Assembly: GCF_000936425.1 (NCBI RefSeq)
Contig: NZ_AVFK01000023.1
Coordinates: 62,001-126,000 of the forward strand
Source of the DNA: Skermanella aerolata KACC 11604
GTDB taxonomy: Bacteria > Pseudomonadota > Alphaproteobacteria > Azospirillales > Azospirillaceae
Reading direction: 5' to 3'
DNA: 64,000 bases
Shown here: in pieces, positions 43,570 through 52,313 of the stretch
Layout of the letters: the number at the start of each line of letters is the position of its first letter
Numbering within the stretch: position 1 is the stretch's first letter
Position numbers and translations under genes: made by a program
The notes under the pieces: model-generated
Databases searched by the model: none
What the model saw: only the letters and a program-made list of their open reading frames with translations
What the model was told of the DNA's origin: nothing

Positions 43570-45444
43570 ATGAACGAAACGTTCCTGCGCTTCTACAATC
43601 AGGAGCTTCGCCACATCAGGGAGATGGGAGGCGAGTTCGCCCGCACCTTTCCCAAGATCGCCGGCCGGCTCGGCATGGACACGGCCGAAGTCTCCGACCC
43701 CTATGTCGAACGCCTGCTCGAAGGCTTCGCCTTCCTGGCCGCGCGCGTCCAGCTCAAGCTAGACGCCCGTTTTCCCGCATTCACCCAGCACCTGCTGGAA
43801 ATGGTCTATCCTCATTTCCTGGCGCCGACGCCGTCGCTGGGCATTGCGCGTTTCGATCCGGATCGCGAGGGCGGCCGACTGGAGAACGGCTACGTCATAC
43901 CGCGCGGGACGTCGCTGGTGGGGCAACTGGCCGCCGATGCCGTTACCCAGTGCGAGTTCAGGACCGCCCAGGATGTCCATCTGTGGCCGATCACGGTCGC
44001 CGCCGTCGATTATTTCGCGGCGGCATCCGAGCTATCGGGACTGGCGATCGACAGGCGGCATCGGATGGCGGCCGCCCTGCGGGTGCGGCTTCGCACGACC
44101 AACGGCATGCCCTTCGACCGCCTGAAGCTGAAGTCGCTTCGGCTCTACCTGCCGCCGGCGGGCGGTACCGGCGGGGCGCTCGCCGAACAACTCCTGGCCG
44201 ATGTCACGGCCGTCGTCGCCCGGCCCACTGTCCGGCCCTCGCCCTGGCAGGAAGTGATCGCCGCCGCCCATATCCTGCATGTCGGGCTCGGCGACGACGA
44301 GGCGCTGCTGCCCTTCCCGGCACGGTCCTTCACCGGCTACCGGGCTTTGCAGGAATACTTCGCCCTGCCGGAACGGGCCTTGTTCGTGGAAATCGGAGGG
44401 CTGGCGGATGCCGTTCGGTCGTCGAGCGACGAGGAACTCGAACTCGTCTTCCTGCTCCGCCGGATCGAGCCGCGGTTGCAACGGGGCCTCAGCCGGGACT
44501 CGGTGGTCCTGTTCGCCAGCCCGATCACCAACCTGTTCGAACGGCAGGCGGATCGTATCGTCGTCAGCGAACGGACCTTCGAGCACCATCTTCCCGTCGA
44601 CCGGGTCCGTCCGCTCGATGTCGAGGTGCATTCCGTGCTCGATGTCCAGGGTGAACACGACGACGGATCGGCTGCCACGGTCTTCCGTCCCTTTTACGCC
44701 ATCGAGGACCTCGAACCGAAAGCGGCCGGCGGCTCCTATTATACGATCCGGCGGGCACCTCGGCTCATCTCCAGCCGTGAGCAAAGGGAAGGGCAGCGGA
44801 CATCGTATGGGGGGAGCGACGTCTTCGTCTCCATCGTCGATGCACACGCGGCACCCTACCGTCCCAGCCTGCGGCAACTGGCTGTCCGATGCCTGTGTAC
44901 CAACCGGGACCTGCCGCTGCTGATGCCTCTCGGTCGCGGCGAAACCGATTTCACCCTGGAAATCGGAGCACCGGTCGCCCGAATCCGTTGCATCGCCGGT
45001 CCCACCAGACCGCGCCCATCCCCGGCCGAAGGAGAGGTCGCCTGGCATTTGATCAGTCATCTGTCGCTTAACCATCTGTCGCTCACCGATAGCGACGAAG
45101 GGGGAGCCGATGCCTTGCGGGCGCTGCTCCGGCTATACGCCGATCCCAGCGACGCCAGTGCCATGCAGCAGGTCGCGGGCACGCGCAACATCCACTCGCG
45201 TCCCATTGTCCGCCGTCTTCCTTCGGGCGGGCTTGCGGCGGTGGCGCGCGGACTGGAGATCGAGATGGCGCTTGATGAAGCCGCCTTCGAGGGCATCGGT
45301 TGTTTTCCCTTCGCCGCGGTGCTGAACCACTTCTTTGCCCAGTACGTCTCGATCAACGCCTTTACGGAGAGCGTCCTGCGGACGACGCAGCGCGGGGAGA
45401 TCATGCGATGGCCGATGAAACCGGGACGGCGGCGTCTGGCCTGA
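43570..45444 (+). CDS. tssF: Type VI secretion baseplate protein TssF
   Basis: Baseplate wedge protein (VasA/ImpG) of 624 residues. The N-terminus FLRFYNQELRHIREMGGEFA and the following DPYVERLLEGFAFLAARVQL are diagnostic, as is FPAFTQHLLEMVYPHFLAPT. Later conserved parts are SPITNLFERQADRIVV and NHFFAQYVSINAFTESVL at the C-terminus. It overlaps the start of tssG by 37 nt, which keeps the 2:1 TssF:TssG wedge genes coupled. Confidence 0.96.
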   Translation: MNETFLRFYNQELRHIREMGGEFARTFPKIAGRLGMDTAEVSDPYVERLLEGFAFLAARVQLKLDARFPAFTQHLLEMVYPHFLAPTPSLGIARFDPDREGGRLENGYVIPRGTSLVGQLAADAVTQCEFRTAQDVHLWPITVAAVDYFAAASELSGLAIDRRHRMAAALRVRLRTTNGMPFDRLKLKSLRLYLPPAGGTGGALAEQLLADVTAVVARPTVRPSPWQEVIAAAHILHVGLGDDEALLPFPARSFTGYRALQEYFALPERALFVEIGGLADAVRSSSDEELELVFLLRRIEPRLQRGLSRDSVVLFASPITNLFERQADRIVVSERTFEHHLPVDRVRPLDVEVHSVLDVQGEHDDGSAATVFRPFYAIEDLEPKAAGGSYYTIRRAPRLISSREQREGQRTSYGGSDVFVSIVDAHAAPYRPSLRQLAVRCLCTNRDLPLLMPLGRGETDFTLEIGAPVARIRCIAGPTRPRPSPAEGEVAWHLISHLSLNHLSLTDSDEGGADALRALLRLYADPSDASAMQQVAGTRNIHSRPIVRRLPSGGLAAVARGLEIEMALDEAAFEGIGCFPFAAVLNHFFAQYVSINAFTESVLRTTQRGEIMRWPMKPGRRRLA

Positions 45445-46478
45445 TGCCCGACGCCGCCGTCCCGCCGGTTCACGACGCCCTGTCCGAAATCCTCGGGGAG
45501 GCGAGCCGGGCACCCGAGAAATTCGATTTCTTCGCGCTGCTGCGCCGTATCGATGCCGGCTCGCCAACCAGTCCGAGGATCGGGGCGTCGCGGCATCCGG
45601 AGGAGGACCCGGTTCGGCTTGGCCAGTCCCCGAGCACGATCTTCCCGCCCCGCGCTCTGGACAGCGTCAGGGCGGACGGCGGCCGTACCCGGATCATGAC
45701 CTTCTTCTTCGGCCTGTTCGGTCCCAACGGTCCGCTGCCGTTGCACCTGACCGAATATGCCCATCAGCGTCTCCACAACGCCGGCGACGAAGCGTTCGCT
45801 AGCTTCGGCGACATCTTCCATCACCGCATGGCCTCCCTGCTGTTCCGCGCCTGGGCGGCGAGCGAGCCGACGGTGTCCCACGACCGCCCCGGCGACGATG
45901 CCTTCGCGGCCCAGATCGGCGCCCTGGCCGGCTATGGCATGCAGGAGCTTCGGGGCCGGGACGGGATGCCCGATCTGGCCAAACTGCACTTCGCTGGGCG
46001 CATCGGTTCCCACACCCGCAATGCCGAAGGGCTCCGGGCAATCCTGAGCGGCTTCTTCGCGATGCCGGTCGATATTCAGGAGTTCGATCCGAAATGGGTC
46101 GAGATCGCACCGGGCCAGCGCCTGGCTCTCGGCTCGGACCCTGAGAACGGAACGCTCGGCGTCACCGCCACGGTGGGCCGGCGCATCAGGTTGTTCTATC
46201 ACCGCTTCTGCATCGTCATGGGTCCGCTGACCCTGGAAGAGTATGAGCGGCTGCTGCCCGGTGGCGAGAGCGTCGGGCTGACGGTGCCGTTGGTGCGTAA
46301 CTATGTCGGCGACGAACTGGACTGGACGCTCGCGCTCGTCCTCCGCGCCGATCAGGTTCCGCACCTGAAACTTGGCCGCCAGGGGCGGCTTGGCTGGACC
46401 ACATGGCTGGGCCGCCGTCCGGTTGAGAGCGATGCCGGGGACTTAACGCTCACGCCATTACATTGGAAATCGTCGTAA
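45408..46478 (+). CDS. tssG: Type VI secretion baseplate protein TssG
   Basis: Baseplate wedge protein (VasB/ImpH) of 356 residues. Family features: FDFFALLRRIDAGSP, the FGLFGPNGPLPLHLTEYAHQ motif, FHHRMASLLFRAWAASEPTV, and the C-terminal WTLALVLRADQVPHLKLG. The ATG at 45408, inside the tssF end, is chosen because the family starts nearby; the frame is open further upstream only within tssF. It is the last gene of the plus arm. Confidence 0.95.
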   Translation: MADETGTAASGLMPDAAVPPVHDALSEILGEASRAPEKFDFFALLRRIDAGSPTSPRIGASRHPEEDPVRLGQSPSTIFPPRALDSVRADGGRTRIMTFFFGLFGPNGPLPLHLTEYAHQRLHNAGDEAFASFGDIFHHRMASLLFRAWAASEPTVSHDRPGDDAFAAQIGALAGYGMQELRGRDGMPDLAKLHFAGRIGSHTRNAEGLRAILSGFFAMPVDIQEFDPKWVEIAPGQRLALGSDPENGTLGVTATVGRRIRLFYHRFCIVMGPLTLEEYERLLPGGESVGLTVPLVRNYVGDELDWTLALVLRADQVPHLKLGRQGRLGWTTWLGRRPVESDAGDLTLTPLHWKSS

Positions 46479-46786
46479 AATCGGTCAAAGTAGAATATTG
46501 CCGAACCATTATTTGGTTCTCACTGTCCTGCTGAACAGGGCTTTTCAGTGTCAAGTCAAGTATAGTACGATTCTGCGGAAAATATGTCGAACACGGGCAT
46601 GTACTTTCTAGACTTTGACGCCTGTCCTTCCGGGCTGCTATTCACTGCGGAGCGTAGGTCGTACGGACATAACCTGCATCCGGCCGTCGCGGTATTCGGA
46701 CAGGCCCGCTCGTGCTTCCGACAGGCAGCGCCGTCCCCCTGTCCAGGAGCGGCCTGGAACCTGTCCGGCAGCAAAGTGGAGACTTG
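46479..46786. other. Intergenic region after the T6SS arm with hairpins
   Basis: This 308-bp stretch holds an inverted repeat GAACCA-TTATT-TGGTTC (46503-46519). A second hairpin (CCTG-CTGAA-CAGG, 46527-46539) is followed by CTTTT and nested inside CACTG/CAGTG; this is a plausible terminator for tssA-G. The rest should carry the promoter of the VirG-like gene; I see no clear vir-box. Confidence 0.5.
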
Positions 46787-47602
46787 ATGGAATCCCAGCG
46801 ACGAATGCCAGGAAGTACCGAGGATTCGGAATCGGCTTCCGACGATCGGGCTTATGGTGGCGACAGGTCGGGCGGAGGCGAACCCAAGGCAGGCTACATC
46901 CTTGTCGTAGACGACGACCCGGCGATGCGGCGCATGGTCACCGGTTATTTCCAGGATCATGACGTTCCGGCCAGCGCGGTGGCCAACGGACAGGACATGT
47001 GCCGTTATTTCAAAGGCATACATCCCAGCGCGATCATTCTGGACCTGCGGCTCGGCCAGGAAAACGGATTGGACCTGCTCAGGCAGATCAGATCCAGTTC
47101 CGACGTTCCCATCATCATCATGACCGGTCATCGCCGCGACGAGATCGATCGCGTGATCGGTCTGGAACTTGGCGCGGACGACTACGTGACCAAGCCCTTC
47201 AGCCTGCGGGAACTGCTGGCACGGGTCCGGGCGGTGTTGAGGCGCCAGGAGATGGGACGGGCGGCGCGGTCCCGCGATCCGGAGCGTGGTGGATACCGGT
47301 TCGGCGGCTGGCAACTCGAACGCCGTGCCCGGCAGCTTCTCGATCCTGCCGGCAATGCGGTTTCGCTGACTAAGGGTGAGTATGCGCTGCTGCTTGCGTT
47401 CCTCGACGCGCCGCGCCGACCATTGACGCGCGAGCATCTGCTTCAGGCCACGCGGGTCCATGAAGACATCTTCGACCGCAGCATAGATGTCCAGGTTCTG
47501 CGGCTGCGCCGGAAGCTCGAGATCGACGCGAGCGCGCCGCGCGTGATCAGGACGGAGCGCGGCGTCGGGTACGTCTTCACGCTCGCCGTCGAGCCATTTT
47601 AA
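46787..47602 (+). CDS. VirG-like OmpR-family response regulator
   Basis: A 271-residue two-component response regulator. After a polar 35-residue extension comes the receiver domain (YILVVDDDPAMRRMVTGYF; phospho-acceptor Asp in AIILDLRLGQENG; Thr in IIIMTGHRRDE; Lys in DDYVTKPFSLREL). An OmpR/PhoB winged-helix domain follows (LTKGEYALLLAFLDAPRRPL, FDRSIDVQVLRLRRKLEIDA, RGVGYVF). Several stretches (GLELGADDYVTKPF, DRSIDVQVLRLRRKLE) closely follow the style of Agrobacterium VirG. The ATG at 46787 has GGAG 6-7 nt upstream. It lies upstream of a MauG-like gene and a VirA-like kinase, its probable partner. Confidence 0.9.
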   Translation: MESQRRMPGSTEDSESASDDRAYGGDRSGGGEPKAGYILVVDDDPAMRRMVTGYFQDHDVPASAVANGQDMCRYFKGIHPSAIILDLRLGQENGLDLLRQIRSSSDVPIIIMTGHRRDEIDRVIGLELGADDYVTKPFSLRELLARVRAVLRRQEMGRAARSRDPERGGYRFGGWQLERRARQLLDPAGNAVSLTKGEYALLLAFLDAPRRPLTREHLLQATRVHEDIFDRSIDVQVLRLRRKLEIDASAPRVIRTERGVGYVFTLAVEPF

Positions 47603-47800
47603 ACCCGAACGGTTAAATCCGGCCGGACGAAGCCGCAGCGATTCTTGAGGAAACTGCGCCGTCATGCCTGCTCGCAAGCATGATGTACGGGCAGCGAATG
47701 CCCTGCCGGGTTACAATTGTAACAGGATAGTTCCTAGCCGTGACGATCGCGTAACCGGTTGCCTTCAGTCTCCTGGGAAACGCCTCTTGTCGGAGAAGCA

Positions 47801-48823
47801 ATGTTTTCGAAGGTGAAAGACGGACCCCCGGCAGCAACCAGAACCAACGCGACGACTTCATTCCGGCGGGCGCTGCTCTGTCGCGCGACCGGCGTCTTTG
47901 TGGCCGTCTTTGCAGTCGGATCGCTCCTGCCGGCCCAGGTGCTGCCGCTGGAGCGGCATGCCGCCGCCGAAGAGCCGGTGTCGCCGGTCCCGGAGCCACG
48001 GCTGGAGGACCCGCTCAAAGTCTTGCTCGGCGAACGCCTGTTTGGGGACACCCGTCTTTCGCTCGGCAATTCGCGAAGCTGTTCCTCGTGCCATGATCTT
48101 GGCTCCAACGGTGCGACCGGGAGCGCTCGCGACAAGGCGCTCGACGGGTCCGACCTCCCGCTTAATACCAGCACCGTCTTCAATGCGGCGCTCAGCTTCC
48201 GGCTCAACTGGGAGGGCGGCTTCCGCACCCTTGAGGACCAGGCGCAGGCGTTGATCGAGAACCCCCGGATCATGGGCGGCAGCATCGACGACGCGGTCGG
48301 TAAGCTGAAGCTGGACCCTGAGATGGTTGGCCGGTTTCGGGCAGCGTTCGGACGCGACCCGGACGCTGCCGGACTGCTTGAAGCCCTTGCCGCATTCCAG
48401 CGGTCCCTGCTGACGCCCGGCAGCCGGTTCGACCGCTGGCTCGGCGGCGACACGGCAGCCCTGTCCGACGAGGAGATCGACGGATACCGGCAGTTCAAAT
48501 CGCTTGGGTGCGCATCCTGCCACCAGGGCGTCAATGTCGGCGGCAACCTGTTCCAGCGGCATGGGATCTTTCATCCGCTGGCGTCGCCGGAACCAGCGGT
48601 CCTGCGCGTCCCCAGCTTGCGCAATGTCGCGACGACCCCGCCTTATTTTCACGACGGCAGCGCTTCGACACTCGATGTCGCGGTCCGGAAGATGGCTCGG
48701 GCACAGCTCAATTCGGAGCTGACCGATCGGCAGGCGGAGGTGATCGTAGCGTTCCTGCGGACGCTTACCGGCGAGTTTCGGGACCGCCAGGTTGAGGAAT
48801 CGCGGGTCGGAGGATCGCGGTGA
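47801..48823 (+). CDS. MauG-type di-haem cytochrome-c peroxidase
   Basis: A 340-residue periplasmic di-haem protein. An N-terminal signal/membrane segment (GVFVAVFAVGSLLPAQVL) precedes the first haem motif CSSCH (in LGNSRSCSSCHDLGSNGATG). The second is CASCH (in FKSLGCASCHQGVNVGGN), and the peroxidase-family end motif is VPSLRNVATTPPYFHDGS. It would reduce hydrogen peroxide or oxidise another protein. The ATG at 47801 has GGAG 5 nt upstream. Its stop overlaps the start of the VirA-like kinase by 4 nt, so peroxidase and sensor are made together; a sensor function for the pair is plausible. Confidence 0.9.
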   Translation: MFSKVKDGPPAATRTNATTSFRRALLCRATGVFVAVFAVGSLLPAQVLPLERHAAAEEPVSPVPEPRLEDPLKVLLGERLFGDTRLSLGNSRSCSSCHDLGSNGATGSARDKALDGSDLPLNTSTVFNAALSFRLNWEGGFRTLEDQAQALIENPRIMGGSIDDAVGKLKLDPEMVGRFRAAFGRDPDAAGLLEALAAFQRSLLTPGSRFDRWLGGDTAALSDEEIDGYRQFKSLGCASCHQGVNVGGNLFQRHGIFHPLASPEPAVLRVPSLRNVATTPPYFHDGSASTLDVAVRKMARAQLNSELTDRQAEVIVAFLRTLTGEFRDRQVEESRVGGSR

Positions 48824-51339
48824 GAACCGGCTTGACCGTCGCCGCCGCCGCGACGCTGCTGATCCTGCTGACTTGGATAGCCATGCGTGGAATGAGCGCC
48901 GAGGTGGGAACCTCCCAGGACGCCCTTCTGGCGATCGACCGTCTGGAGAAGGCGGAAAGCGCGCTCCATCGCGACGTGCTCAGCGCGCGCTCGGGCTTGC
49001 TGCGCAACTACGATCCCCTGGTCAGGGAAATTGACGAGATGCGCGGAGCGGTGACCCGCCTGCGCGAAACCGCTGGCTACGAACCCGAGATCGCCTCCGC
49101 GATCGACGAGGTGATGAGGTCGGTTGACAAGACCGAGGGATTGACGGAACGGTTCAAGAGCCGGAACGCGCTGCTGCAAAACTCGCTTGCTTACTTCATC
49201 GTGTTCGGCGAGCGCTTGATCAAGGAGGAGCAGGACCGCAACCGGGCCGCCCAGGTCAGCGGTCTGGCAGCCGCCATCCTGCATCTGACGCTCGACTCCT
49301 CCGCTCCGATCGTTGCGGATGTCGATGCGCGGCTCAGGGCGATGTCCTTGGACGGCGCACCCGCCGGCGGCTCGCCAGGCTGGGATTCCCCCGCCTCCAA
49401 ACCATTGATCGAGCATGCCCGGATGCTTCGGAACCTGCTGCCGGAAACGGACGGCATCCTGAAGGAGATGTTTTCGTCGGCCGGCGGGCGTCACCAGGAT
49501 CGCGTCCGCGACCTTGTCGTCGCGCGTGCGGACGCTTCGGAGAGTGCGGCCGAAATGTTCCGAAACATCCTGTATGGGATGTCGGTAGTGCTGGTCTGCC
49601 TGCTGGTCTATCTCGGCGTCCAGCTTCAGTCGAGGGCACGGGCGCTGCGCCTGCGGGCCGATTTCGAGCATGTGATCGCAGGCATCTCGACGCGTTTCAT
49701 CACCTCCCGGCCGGATGAAGTCCGGTACCACATCGAGCGTGCGCTGGAGGAACTTGCGGCGATCATATCGGCGGATCGGGCCTACTTCGTCATCGAGGGC
49801 GATCCGGTACAGGTCTACCAGTGGTCCGGCAGCTCGGACACCCTGCCCAGCGGTTGGCCCGCCGGCGCCTTGAAACTCGCACGGCAGTCGATGCCGGAAG
49901 AGGATGGGATCATCCACATCCCGCGGGTCGATCACCTGTCCCGGGGCGGCAACATGGATCTCCTGGCAGCCGTCGGCCTGCGCAGTTGGCTGTGCATCCC
50001 ATCCTTCAGCGACGAATGTCCCGGTGCCGTTCTCGGTTTCGATGCCTTGCGGCAAGGCCCCCTGGCCCGAGGCGATGGATACGGCATGTTCCGCTCGGCG
50101 TTCGATGCCATCGCCAGCGCCCTCGACCGGGAAACCCTCAGCCGCGAAAAGCAGCGGCTGGAGGCGAAACTTCAGCAGGCGCGCCGGATGGAAACCGTCG
50201 GAGCACTTGCCAGCGGGGTCGCCCATAACTTCAACAATATCGCCGGCGCCATCCTGGGATACACGGAGATAGCGCAAGCCCATGTCAGACCGGAAAGCAG
50301 GACCGCCGCCAGTCTCGACGAGATCCGGCGCGCGGGCGAACGGGCACGCGACCTTGTCGATCAGATCCTCACATTCGGCCGTGCCGGAGCGGACAAGCGG
50401 GAACGGGTCCGTGTCCAAGCCCTGATCGAGGAAACGGTATCGATGTTTCATGCCTCGCTTCCAGGGCTTCCGGGCGAAGTCGAGGTGAAGGTTCGGGAGG
50501 CTCCGCAGGAGATGGTCGTCCTGGCGGACCCGGCCCGGTTGCAGCAGGTCTTCCTCAACCTCTGCAACAACGCCGCACAGGCGATGGAGGGCACCGGAAC
50601 CATCGACATCGATCTGGATGTCCGTGCTTCGAAAACCGCGTTCCGGCACGGGCCGGACGAACTTGGCCCCGGCCAATACATGTCGGTTTTGATAAGCGAC
50701 GCCGGACGTGGCATGGACGAAGCCACGCAGGAGCGCATCTTCGAGCCGTTCTTCACGACCCGCCTGGAAGGAAACGGGCTGGGTCTTGCGACGGCGCGCC
50801 AGATCGTCCGGGAACTCGGCGGAGCCATAGCCGTGCGGAGTGCTGCCGGAAAGGGAACCCGCTTCGAGATTCTGCTGCCCTGCGCCGCACCGGCTCGCGA
50901 ACCGGATCGAGACCAGACCGGACACATCCCGAGCCGACCCCGCGTCACCGCGACGCGGTATGGCAGCGGTGAGACAATTCTGATCCTGGATGTCGAGCGT
51001 GAACGGCTGCTCCGGAACGAGGAGATCCTGGCGGCACTCGGCTATGAACCGGTAGGCTTCACCGAACCGGGCGACGCGGCGGATGCCTGCCGTTCGACGC
51101 GAATGCGGTTCGACGCCGCCCTGGTCTGCCACCCCCTCGGAATCGCGATCGAAGGAGCGGCAGTTGTTCATGAGGCGGCGCCGGGCCTGCCGATCATCCT
51201 GGCGACAGGGTCGGCGCGCAGTGTAGACGCCCCGGCCTTGGCGGCTGCCGGCGTGACGGAGGTTGTGCATTGTCCCCTGGTCACCACGGAGCTTGCTGGG
51301 GCACTGGCACAGTGCCTGGAAAGCCGGGTTTCTCCCTGA
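48820..51339 (+). CDS. VirA-like hybrid sensor histidine kinase with degenerate receiver
   Basis: An 839-residue inner-membrane sensor kinase. It has TM1 (residues 1-21), a helical periplasmic domain (about 25-245; DAHL-like in VirA relatives), TM2 (248-268) and a GAF-like domain (about 285-440). The kinase core follows, with His469 in ASGVAHNFNNIAGAILGYTE, N-box LCNNAAQAM and GNGLGLATARQIV. The last about 125 residues are a receiver fold that has lost its chemistry: the acidic pair is ILDVE instead of DD, the phospho-Asp position reads LVCHP, and the Lys position reads VVHCP. VirA has a similar inhibitory pseudo-receiver. It is coupled by a 4-nt overlap to the MauG-like gene. Confidence 0.9.
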   Translation: MRTGLTVAAAATLLILLTWIAMRGMSAEVGTSQDALLAIDRLEKAESALHRDVLSARSGLLRNYDPLVREIDEMRGAVTRLRETAGYEPEIASAIDEVMRSVDKTEGLTERFKSRNALLQNSLAYFIVFGERLIKEEQDRNRAAQVSGLAAAILHLTLDSSAPIVADVDARLRAMSLDGAPAGGSPGWDSPASKPLIEHARMLRNLLPETDGILKEMFSSAGGRHQDRVRDLVVARADASESAAEMFRNILYGMSVVLVCLLVYLGVQLQSRARALRLRADFEHVIAGISTRFITSRPDEVRYHIERALEELAAIISADRAYFVIEGDPVQVYQWSGSSDTLPSGWPAGALKLARQSMPEEDGIIHIPRVDHLSRGGNMDLLAAVGLRSWLCIPSFSDECPGAVLGFDALRQGPLARGDGYGMFRSAFDAIASALDRETLSREKQRLEAKLQQARRMETVGALASGVAHNFNNIAGAILGYTEIAQAHVRPESRTAASLDEIRRAGERARDLVDQILTFGRAGADKRERVRVQALIEETVSMFHASLPGLPGEVEVKVREAPQEMVVLADPARLQQVFLNLCNNAAQAMEGTGTIDIDLDVRASKTAFRHGPDELGPGQYMSVLISDAGRGMDEATQERIFEPFFTTRLEGNGLGLATARQIVRELGGAIAVRSAAGKGTRFEILLPCAAPAREPDRDQTGHIPSRPRVTATRYGSGETILILDVERERLLRNEEILAALGYEPVGFTEPGDAADACRSTRMRFDAALVCHPLGIAIEGAAVVHEAAPGLPIILATGSARSVDAPALAAAGVTEVVHCPLVTTELAGALAQCLESRVSP

Positions 51340-51375
51340 CGGCGTGAGGCAGTTACGGAAGAGGCTTCCGTCGTC

Positions 51376-52176
51376 TCAACGCGCCGGGTGTGCGGTGTGC
51401 TTGGCGGCACGGTCGATCACGTCGGCGACGGCCTTGGGCTGCGTCAGAAAGACGACATGGCTGCCCTTCACCTCCTCGGTGTCCGCTCCCATGCGGTGCG
51501 CCGTCTTACGCAGGAGCTTCGGATCGATCGCGCCATCTTCGGTCGCCACGACGAACCAACTGGGTTTGATCCGCCACGCCGCCTGAGTGACCTTGGCCTT
51601 GAAGGCGGACATCGCGATCGGCACCTGGGAGTCGCGCATGAATGCCGCGTCGGCATCGCTCGTGTCGCCGGCGAAGCCGGCCTTGAACTTCGGACCGTTC
51701 ACAAAGCCGAACCCGTCCGACTGCTCCTCGATGACGAAGTCCGGCGGCGGCGGGATCTCGGCGAACTGGTCGAGCGTCGACTCGCCGGCGTCCGGCGCAA
51801 GGGCGGCGACATAGACCAAGCCTGCCACACGGGGATCTGCCCCTGCTTCGGTGATGACCGTGCCGCCGTAGGAATGGCCGACGAGGATAACCGGACCATC
51901 CTGCCGATCGAGCACGCGGCGGGTCGCCGCGACATCGTCGGCGAGCGACGTCAGCGGGTTCTGGACGATGTTGACCCTGTATCCGCGAGCGGTGAGTTCG
52001 TCGTATACGCCCCGCCATCCCGAGCCGTCGGCGAAGGCGCCATGCACCAGCACGATGTTCCTGACAGGTTGTGCCGAGGCGGACGGAAGGGCGGGCTGGG
52101 CCTGCACGGCGCTGGCGCCAGCGACGCTGGCAGCGACCGCGAGGGCGGCAATGAGGTTGCGCGTTCTGATGATCAT
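51376..52176 (-). CDS. Secreted alpha/beta hydrolase
   Basis: A 266-residue exported alpha/beta hydrolase. Residues 1-26 form a Sec signal peptide (LIAALAVAASVAGASAVQAQ). The core has the oxyanion strand IVLVHGAFADGSGW, the nucleophile elbow VGHSYGGTV (Ser), an Asp in VVATEDGAIDP and a His in VKGSHVVFLTQP. This is the EstC-like branch; substrate unknown. The ATG at 52176 has AAGGAGG 6 nt upstream. It diverges from an OhrR-like MarR gene and shares with it an intergenic region bearing two palindromic operators, so it is very probably the target of that regulator. It converges on the kinase gene across a small hairpin (51355-51371). Confidence 0.88.
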   Translation of the reverse strand: MIIRTRNLIAALAVAASVAGASAVQAQPALPSASAQPVRNIVLVHGAFADGSGWRGVYDELTARGYRVNIVQNPLTSLADDVAATRRVLDRQDGPVILVGHSYGGTVITEAGADPRVAGLVYVAALAPDAGESTLDQFAEIPPPPDFVIEEQSDGFGFVNGPKFKAGFAGDTSDADAAFMRDSQVPIAMSAFKAKVTQAAWRIKPSWFVVATEDGAIDPKLLRKTAHRMGADTEEVKGSHVVFLTQPKAVADVIDRAAKHTAHPAR

Positions 52177-52203
52177 CGGGACCTCCTTCTTATGCAATAA
52201 ATG

Positions 52204-52215
52204 TTATCGCGATAA
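52204..52215. promoter_or_regulatory. Palindromic operator TTATCGCGATAA (site 1)
   Basis: A perfect 12-bp palindrome 28 bp upstream of the hydrolase start codon, in the divergent hydrolase/MarR region. A second, nearly identical site lies 55 bp away. Probable binding site of the adjacent MarR-family protein. Confidence 0.7.
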
Positions 52216-52258
52216 GTAACCTTGTAGCTCAGTCAGCGAGTGTCGTCCAGCATAATAT

Positions 52259-52270
52259 TTATCGTGATAA
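52259..52270. promoter_or_regulatory. Palindromic operator TTATCGTGATAA (site 2)
   Basis: Same motif as at 52204 with one central change (CGTG for CGCG), 44 bp upstream of the MarR-family start codon. The two sites are 55 bp apart centre to centre, one near each divergent start, as expected for joint control and autoregulation. Confidence 0.68.
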
Positions 52271-52313
52271 GAATCTTTACGAGACGTGCTATATAGGTGG
52301 CAAGGAGTCCATC

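Noticed and set aside
46584-46787. 67-codon plus-strand frame whose stop overlaps the start of the VirG-like gene
   Set aside because: The TGATG overlap is tempting as a coupled leader peptide, but the ribosome site is weak and the composition is not distinctive; conservation would be needed.
46556-47677. 373-codon minus-strand open frame opposite the VirG-like gene
   Set aside because: No domain pattern; the VirG-like regulator on the plus strand is convincing.
48649-51270. 873-codon minus-strand open frame opposite the VirA-like kinase
   Set aside because: Antisense shadow; the plus strand encodes a complete sensor kinase coupled to its neighbour.
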